11,523 nt of DNA, from the NCBI GenBank assembly GCA_946414115.1, contig CAMKNF010000049.1, positions 1-11,523 on the forward strand, given 5' to 3'. This DNA comes from an uncultured Ruminococcus sp. GTDB lineage: Bacteria > Bacillota > Clostridia > Oscillospirales > Acutalibacteraceae. Shown piece by piece: positions 7,803 to 11,523 of this stretch (positions are counted from its first letter, which is position 1; every line of letters begins with the position of its first letter). Under the pieces are notes generated by a model. That model was not told the DNA's origin and made no database searches. It was given only the letters and a program-made list of their open reading frames with translations. A program made the position numbers and the translations under genes.

Positions 7803-8459
7803 ATGGACGAAAATTTTAACAATGGATATAACAATCCGCAGGAAAATAATTCACAGGACTATAATCAGCAGTACAATAATAATCAGGACTATAGTCAGCA
7901 GTACAATCAGCAATATGGTCAGCAGAATAATCAGACCTACAATCAGCAGTATGACCAACAGTACGGTCAGCAGAACAATCAGTATTATAATCAGCCGAAT
8001 GGCTATCAGGAACAGAATAATCAGTATAACGGTTACAATGTTCAGCCGTATGACTGTCAGCAGAATTATCAGGAGCAGTACAATCAGCTTTATCAGTACA
8101 ATGACCCCTATATGAACGGACAGAATTATTACGAGAACGGTTCAAGAGGTTTTGGCATTGCATCGATGGTTTTAGGTATTTGCTCAATTGTCTGTTGTCT
8201 GTTATCTTGCTTATGTTGTTTTGTTTATTTAGCTGTTCCTACGGCAATTGTCGGATTGATTCTTGGCATAGTATCAATTAAAAAGGGTGAGAATGCAAAG
8301 GGTATGGCAATTGCAGGTATAATAACATCAGCTTTAGGACTTGTGATTTCTGTTGTAATAATTATAGCTGTGGTTGTTTATCTCGCTAATTCGCCTTCAA
8401 CGTATTATGGCAGTTATCCGAATTTCTCATATTTTGATGAGTTTGGTTATGCTCATTAA
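7803..8459 (+). CDS. DUF4190-like membrane protein with Tyr/Gln/Asn-rich prion-like N-terminus
   Basis: From ATG 7803 the protein has 218 residues in two parts. Residues 4-112 are almost entirely Tyr, Gln and Asn, with many QQY and QNNQ units and few hydrophobic or charged residues, so this part should be disordered and cytoplasmic (no signal peptide). Residues 115-196 form a hydrophobic DUF4190-like block: GFGIASMVLGICSIV, a Cys-rich stretch (C127, C131, C132, C136, C138, C139), a small loop KKGENAKG (160-167) and a final helix (about 169-193). A polar aromatic tail with YYGSYPNFSYF ends it. GGAGG (7793-7797) lies 5 bases before this ATG; an in-frame GTG at 7791 overlaps that ribosome binding site and is less likely. 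The gene has its own consensus promoter. DUF4190 proteins have no settled function; the family call is from pattern, and a role is not claimed. Confidence 0.85.
   Translation: MDENFNNGYNNPQENNSQDYNQQYNNNQDYSQQYNQQYGQQNNQTYNQQYDQQYGQQNNQYYNQPNGYQEQNNQYNGYNVQPYDCQQNYQEQYNQLYQYNDPYMNGQNYYENGSRGFGIASMVLGICSIVCCLLSCLCCFVYLAVPTAIVGLILGIVSIKKGENAKGMAIAGIITSALGLVISVVIIIAVVVYLANSPSTYYGSYPNFSYFDEFGYAH
7908..8003 (+). repeat. Two-copy 48-base in-frame tandem repeat
   Basis: Bases 7908-7955 and 7956-8003 encode successive 16-residue units, QQYGQQNNQTYNQQYD and QQYGQQNNQYYNQPNG (residues 36-67 of the DUF4190-like protein). The first nine residues are identical and the divergence is in the second half. 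Third-position differences (cagcaa/caacag, ggt/ggt, aataat/aacaat) show the copies are not fresh duplicates. Shorter degenerate QQY units flank it. Confidence 0.8.
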
Positions 8460-8510
8460 ACGGATTAAGTAGTAAACTGTTAGTTTGCACGTTTATAAAT
8501 GGAGGCAAGC

Positions 8511-8912
8511 TTGAAAAGATATAAAACCTATCAGAAGGTGCTTGTAATTTTACTTCCTTTTGTATCTGTAGGTGCATTGTGGCTTTTGGCTGATTTCGCT
8601 TTAAAGCACGTTATGCTCCCCGAATGTCAGTTCCACAAATGGACAGGACTTTACTGTCCGGGTTGCGGAGATACAAGGGCGGTAATCGCACTTATGAACG
8701 GAGATGTCCTGCTTTCGTTAAGGCAAAACGCATTAATAATTGCGTTGCTTTTACTGGGAATCGCAATGTATGCGGAGCTTCTGCTGAAGGTTGTGTTTGA
8801 AAAGAAGTTTAAATCTCCTGTATTCAATCTGAAATTTCTCGTAATTTTTCTTATTCTGTTTTCGGCTTATGCAGTGGTGAGAAATTTCGTTCCGGCTATT
8901 GCACCGATATAA
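8511..8912 (+). CDS. DUF2752-like small membrane protein with CPxCG motif
   Basis: The protein has 133 residues when started at TTG 8511. Three hydrophobic segments lie at about 9-28, 74-95 and 107-126. Between the first and second is the DUF2752 signature GLYCPGCGDTRAVIALMNGD (46-65), with C49 and C52 spaced as a possible metal or redox pair, plus C39. The motif probably sits at a membrane face. GGAGG (8501-8505) lies 5 bases before TTG 8511. The in-frame ATG at 8499 would add MEAS but overlaps the GGAGG, so it cannot use it; I prefer TTG, with ATG as the alternative. The gene follows the DUF4190-like gene by about 51 bases with no clear promoter or terminator between, so the two are probably cotranscribed. 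DUF2752 proteins have no assigned biochemical role that I can state with confidence. Confidence 0.83.
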   Translation: MKRYKTYQKVLVILLPFVSVGALWLLADFALKHVMLPECQFHKWTGLYCPGCGDTRAVIALMNGDVLLSLRQNALIIALLLLGIAMYAELLLKVVFEKKFKSPVFNLKFLVIFLILFSAYAVVRNFVPAIAPI

Positions 8913-8953
8913 AATGAATAAATATACTATATATAATGAAAAGGGTGTTAAAA

Positions 8954-9475
8954 ATGGGAAACAATCCTGTTGTTACAATTGAAATGGAAAACTCAAAGGT
9001 TATCAAAGCAGAGCTTTACCCCGAAATTGCTCCGAATACCGTCAATAACTTCATCAGCCTTGTAAACAAGGGCTACTACGACGGTCTTACATTTCACCGT
9101 GTAATCTACGGTTTTATGATTCAGGGCGGTTGTCCCGACGGCACAGGCTGCGGCGGTCCCGGATACTCAATCAAGGGTGAATTTTCGCAGAACGGTTTTG
9201 AAAATAACCTCAAGCATACCGAGGGAGTGCTTTCAATGGCTCGCTCAATGATGCCCGACTCCGCAGGCTCACAGTTCTTTATTATGCACAAGAACGCTCC
9301 TCACCTTGACGGTCAGTACGCAGCTTTCGGCAAGGTGATTGAAGGAATGGACGTTGTCAATGAAATTGCAGAGTGCGACACTGACTATTCCGACAAGCCG
9401 CTTGATGCACAGGTTATGAAAAAGGTGACAGTAGAAACCTTCGGGGAAACCTATCCCGAACCCGAAAAGGCTTAA
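8954..9475 (+). CDS. Cyclophilin-type peptidyl-prolyl cis-trans isomerase
   Basis: This enzyme catalyses cis-trans isomerisation of X-Pro bonds and assists folding. With no signal peptide or lipobox it should be cytoplasmic. The protein has 173 residues from ATG 8954. Cyclophilin motifs are in order: APNTVNNF (27-34), TFHRVIYGFMIQGG (46-59) with catalytic R49 and Q57, GVLSMAR (91-97), AGSQFFI (104-110) and HLDGQYAAFGKV (117-128). H117 stands where human cyclophilin A has Trp121, as in many bacterial enzymes with low cyclosporin affinity. ATG 8954 is preferred because AAAAGGG (8939-8945) lies 8 bases upstream; an in-frame ATG at 8936 would add MKRVLK but overlaps that binding site. A C-terminal extension after about residue 163 is acidic and Pro-rich. 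No convincing intrinsic terminator follows. Confidence 0.93.
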   Translation: MGNNPVVTIEMENSKVIKAELYPEIAPNTVNNFISLVNKGYYDGLTFHRVIYGFMIQGGCPDGTGCGGPGYSIKGEFSQNGFENNLKHTEGVLSMARSMMPDSAGSQFFIMHKNAPHLDGQYAAFGKVIEGMDVVNEIAECDTDYSDKPLDAQVMKKVTVETFGETYPEPEKA

Positions 9476-9503
9476 AAACACAAAATATGAATTAGTTGTT
9501 CTT

Positions 9504-9537
9504 TACCGTAGTGACACGTCATGCCGTGTCCTCGGTA
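9504..9537 (+). promoter_or_regulatory. Hairpin / near-palindrome upstream of galE
   Basis: TACCG (9504-9508) pairs with CGGTA (9533-9537), and GACACG (9513-9518) with CGTGTC (9525-9530), giving 11 base pairs with an internal loop (4 and 2 bases) and a 6-base apical loop TCATGC. The inner 18 bases (9513-9530) match their own reverse complement at 16 positions, so the site could also bind a dimeric protein. No T-run follows, so it is a poor intrinsic terminator. A TATAAT (9551-9556) lies 13 bases downstream, ahead of the galE ribosome binding site. It could be an operator, an RNA processing or stability element at the end of the isomerase transcript, or a weak terminator. I do not recognise it as a known RNA family. 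Confidence 0.6.
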
Positions 9538-9573
9538 TATACACACATTATATAATTTGAAAGGATTTTTACT

Positions 9574-10587
9574 ATGAACGTACTACTTGCAGGCGGCGCA
9601 GGCTATATCGGCACTCACACCTGTGTTGAGCTTATAAACGCAGGACACGATGTTGTAATTGCCGACAATTTTTCAAACAGCTGTCCCGAGGCTGTAGCCA
9701 GAGTAGAGGAGATTACCGGCAGAAAAATCCCTCTTTACGAAGCGGATGTATGCGACAAAACCGCAGTTGACAAGATTTTTTCGGAGAACAAAATCGACGC
9801 AGTAATTCATTTTGCAGGACTTAAGGCAGTAGGCGAAAGCTGTGAAAAGCCTGTTGAGTATTACAGAAACAACATTGACTCAACGCTTACTCTCCTTGAA
9901 ACAATGAAAAAGCACGGCGTGAATAACTTTATTTTCAGCTCATCTGCTACTGTTTACGGCACTCCAAAGACAGTTCCTCTTGTAGAAACAATGCCTACAG
10001 GCTCACCGACCAATCCCTACGGCTGGACAAAGCTTATGATGGAGCAGATTCTTACAGATACCGCAAACGCAAATCCGGATATGTCGATTGTAATTTTAAG
10101 ATATTTCAATCCTATCGGCGCACACGAAAGCGGAAGAATCGGCGAAGACCCCAACGGAATCCCGAACAACCTTATGCCTTACATAACGCAGGTTGCGGCA
10201 GGCAGACTTAAATGCCTCGGAGTTTTCGGCAACGATTATCCTACCCACGACGGAACTGGCGTTCGTGACTACATTCACGTTGTTGACCTTGCAAAAGGAC
10301 ACGTAAAGGCTATTGATTATTCCGCCGAGCATAAGGGGACGGAAATTTTCAATCTCGGAACTGGTACAGGCTACAGCGTTCTCGATATTGTAAATGCATT
10401 CTCAAAGGTAAACGACATTGAAATTCCCTATGAAATCAAGCCTCGCCGTGCGGGTGATATTGCAGAGTGTTTCGCTGATGCCTCAAAAGCCGAAGAAATA
10501 CTCGGCTGGACGGCTGAAAAGACGCTTGAAGATATGTGTAAAGACTCTTGGAACTGGCAATCTCACAATGTAAATGGTTATAAATAA
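9574..10587 (+). CDS. galE: UDP-glucose 4-epimerase
   Basis: GalE interconverts UDP-glucose and UDP-galactose with bound NAD+, in galactose use (Leloir pathway) and in supply of galactosyl donors for surface glycans. The 337-residue protein is full length and an extended short-chain dehydrogenase. The Rossmann motif GGAGYIG is at 7-13; the catalytic S124, Y149 and K153 (SSSATVYG; NPYGWTK) carry the same numbers as in E. coli GalE. The UDP-binding region includes RYFNPIGAH (176-184) and RRAGD (291-295). At position 299, where E. coli has Tyr and human GALE has Cys307, this enzyme has Cys, which predicts a wider pocket that may also accept UDP-N-acetylhexosamines. AAAGG (9560-9564) lies 9 bases before the ATG. 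No galK or galT is in the window, so its pathway is open. Confidence 0.96.
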   Translation: MNVLLAGGAGYIGTHTCVELINAGHDVVIADNFSNSCPEAVARVEEITGRKIPLYEADVCDKTAVDKIFSENKIDAVIHFAGLKAVGESCEKPVEYYRNNIDSTLTLLETMKKHGVNNFIFSSSATVYGTPKTVPLVETMPTGSPTNPYGWTKLMMEQILTDTANANPDMSIVILRYFNPIGAHESGRIGEDPNGIPNNLMPYITQVAAGRLKCLGVFGNDYPTHDGTGVRDYIHVVDLAKGHVKAIDYSAEHKGTEIFNLGTGTGYSVLDIVNAFSKVNDIEIPYEIKPRRAGDIAECFADASKAEEILGWTAEKTLEDMCKDSWNWQSHNVNGYK

Positions 10588-10647
10588 CAAAAGAAGTATT
10601 TGGCTTTTGTGCAACTCAACGAAAAAACAATATTTTGTAAAAAAACT

Positions 10648-10683
10648 ACCGCTAAAAGGATTTTTTTATTGACTTTTGGCGGT
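10648..10683 (+). terminator. Probable galE terminator hairpin, possibly bidirectional
   Basis: ACCGCTAAAAG (10648-10658) pairs with CTTTTGGCGGT (10673-10683): 11 base pairs including one G-U, with a 14-base T-rich loop. On the plus strand the stem is followed by TTGTTGTT, an imperfect T tract; on the minus strand it is followed by a run of seven T after AG, a better terminator tail. It lies 60 bases past the galE stop. It also contains the -35 box of the next promoter in its loop and right arm, so it may instead, or also, act as an operator. Confidence 0.6.
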
Positions 10684-10698
10684 TTGTTGTTATATAAT
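10669..10698 (+). promoter_or_regulatory. Promoter of the secreted starch-module-like protein
   Basis: TTGACT (10669-10674), an 18-base spacer and a perfect TATAAT (10693-10698). TATATA (10691-10696) gives a 16-base alternative. The predicted start near 10705 gives a leader of about 37 bases with a strong TAAGGAGG (10726-10733). The -35 box lies across the loop/right arm junction of the upstream hairpin. Confidence 0.7.
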
Positions 10699-10702
10699 AA
10701 AT

Positions 10703-10718
10703 ATGCTTATAGAAGCAT
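10703..10718 (+). other. Small hairpin at the predicted 5' end of the secreted-protein mRNA
   Basis: ATGCTT (10703-10708) and AAGCAT (10713-10718) form a perfect 6-bp stem with loop ATAG. It coincides with the predicted transcription start (about 10705) and ends 7 bases before the ribosome binding site. A 5' stem of this kind can slow mRNA decay; as DNA it is a short palindromic operator-like site. The stem is seen; either role is inferred. Confidence 0.4.
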
Positions 10719-10741
10719 TATCATTTAAGGAGGAAAAGAAA

Positions 10742-11479
10742 ATGTTCAAAAAAGCAATTAGCCTTTTGCTTTCATTGATGCTTGTTGTTACAACATTATC
10801 AGTAACAATCGTTAGCGTATCTGCTGCCGATTCTGTATATGTTGTAGCAGGTGTTCCTGAACTCTGCGTAAACACTTGGGATCCCAGTCCTGAAACATCA
10901 GTAGACAACATCATGGAAGCACAGGAAGACGGTACATACGTTAAGGTATATACCGATGTAGCTGTCATGGATGGCTATCAGTTCAAGATCGTTGGTGACG
11001 GTGCTAACTGGTACGGCATTGATGGCGGCGACGACAACTTTACATTCAATGTAAAGTCAGTTTGTGATGTAACAATCACATTCAACCCCGAAACACTCAA
11101 AATCACTGTAACAGGTGAAGGTGTTGAGATTCCTACAGAACTCGTTATTGAGTCAATGCGTGCCGTTGGTAACGGTGACGGTAACTGGCTCAACGGTGTA
11201 GCTTGGGATCCCGCAGCAGATGATAACCTCATGACAGAGGTTGAACCCAATGTATATGAAATCACATATACTGACCTTGATGCGTATGATAACTATGTTG
11301 TTAAGTTCGCTGCTAACGGTTCATGGGCTGCAAACTGGGGCGGCGAATATGCAGGTTCAGGTGTTGAATCTGAAGCTATTTACAACAAAGCTGATCCTCA
11401 GATGGCAATCGAAGTTCCTTACGAACTCGCTGATGTAACACTCAGACTTGACCTTACAAACTTTGACTATGCTTCAAAG
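10742..11479 (+). CDS. Secreted protein with two starch-module-like repeats, 3' end missing
   Basis: The genuine part is 246 codons from ATG 10742, after TAAGGAGG with an 8-base gap. Residues 1-28 are a Sec signal peptide (KK at 3-4, hydrophobic core 5-24, cleavage expected after VSA at 26-28); no lipobox is present. Two beta-rich modules follow. The first (about 32-125) holds NTWDPSP (44-50), GYQFKIVGDGANWYG (78-92) and ends KITVTG. The second (about 136-246+) holds GNWLNGVAWDPAADDNLM (147-164) and VVKFAANGSWAANWGG (186-201). This Trp-Asp-Pro ... FK(I/F)xAxG-x-W pattern resembles X25/amylopullulanase-type starch-binding modules common in starch-degrading Clostridia; that match is from memory of the pattern. 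Glycine codons are 13 GGT and 6 GGC with no GGA, suggesting high expression. No catalytic domain is visible before the break. The frame continues into adapter at 11480, so the true C-terminus and function are unknown. Confidence 0.8.
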
Positions 11480-11523
11480 AGATCGGAAGAGCGTCGTGTA
11501 GGGAAAGAGTGTAGATCTCGGTG
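11480..11523 (+). other. Illumina TruSeq adapter at the contig end (not genomic)
   Basis: The last 44 bases start with AGATCGGAAGAGC and continue, without a mismatch that I can see, as the reverse complement of the TruSeq universal (P5-side) adapter, stopping inside it. The adapter is in frame with the preceding gene and is read as RSEERRVGKECRSR, a tail known from contaminated protein records. It is untrimmed sequencing adapter and should be removed; the previous gene should be annotated as partial, ending by 11479. Confidence 0.98.

Noticed and set aside
7803..8140. CRISPR-like or direct-repeat array suggested by many CAGCAGTA/AATCAG units
   Set aside because: The units are irregular, in frame and explained by Gln-Gln-Tyr and Asn-Gln codons; there are no unique spacers of constant length.
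7789..8187. Long open frames on both strands over the Q/N/Y-rich region (108 residues plus strand, 123 residues minus strand)
   Set aside because: They are by-products of CAG/AAT/TAT-rich low-complexity DNA, which rarely makes stops in other frames. They lack ribosome binding sites and family likeness, and the frame with GGAGG, a consensus promoter and a DUF4190-like domain explains the region.
8474..8486. Short inverted repeat AAACT-GTT-AGTTT between the DUF4190 and DUF2752 genes
   Set aside because: Only five AT-rich pairs and no T-run, so it is not supportable as a terminator.
8899..8928. Possible promoter before the cyclophilin gene (TTGCAC, 18 bases, TATACT)
   Set aside because: The -35 matches only three of six consensus bases and the area is AT-rich. 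A TATAAT at 8932-8937 is also present but would start transcription inside the ribosome binding site. The isomerase may be cotranscribed with the DUF2752 gene.
10690..11265. Minus-strand open frames of 92 and 95 residues opposite the secreted protein
   Set aside because: They lie wholly opposite a gene with promoter, strong ribosome binding site, signal peptide and recognisable modules, and encode Ser/Thr-rich sequence with no family features. They are antisense shadows.

Overview
The window looks like chromosome from a Gram-positive anaerobe of the class Clostridia, probably near Ruminococcus / Eubacterium siraeum in the Oscillospirales. This rests on protein character (PolA with a decayed proofreading domain, a YwlE-type phosphatase, a secreted protein with starch-module-like repeats), moderately low GC, strong purine-rich ribosome binding sites and near-consensus sigma-A promoters. 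The assignment is inference. No tRNA, rRNA, CRISPR array, insertion sequence or phage gene is visible. No stretch over 300 bases lacks a gene; the longest gap is about 219 bases, at 1905-2123.

Left part (1-1904, minus strand): the start of a small membrane protein cut by the window edge, its promoter, an intrinsic terminator, and a complete sodium/proline symporter gene (putP). putP is divergent from the main operon, and promoters for both directions lie in 1905-2123.

Centre (2124-7736, plus strand): a compact housekeeping operon, alr - polA - ywlE-like phosphatase - rimI - tsaD. The first four genes overlap at their ends (4, 17 and 11 bases) and tsaD follows after 20 bases. The products make D-alanine for the cell wall, fill and repair DNA, remove phosphate (probably from phosphoarginine), acetylate protein N-termini and make the tRNA modification t6A.

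Right part (7739-10587, plus strand): a perfect consensus promoter (TTGACA-17-TATAAT) starts 2 bases after the tsaD stop and drives two small membrane-protein genes. One is a DUF4190-like protein with a Tyr/Gln/Asn-rich prion-like N-terminus; the other is a DUF2752-like protein with a CPGCGDTR motif. A cyclophilin-type prolyl isomerase and UDP-glucose 4-epimerase (galE) follow, with a near-palindromic hairpin between them. GalE has Cys at the position (299) that controls use of N-acetylated sugars.

Right end (10588-11523): a hairpin that probably terminates galE overlaps a strong promoter for a secreted protein with two starch-module-like repeats. That gene does not end naturally: the last 44 bases (11480-11523) are Illumina TruSeq adapter, read in frame as a false C-terminus.

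I found no clearly new multi-gene system. The best candidates for a second look are the prion-like DUF4190/DUF2752 pair, the palindromic element before galE, and the linkage of a probable arginine phosphatase with RimI and TsaD.
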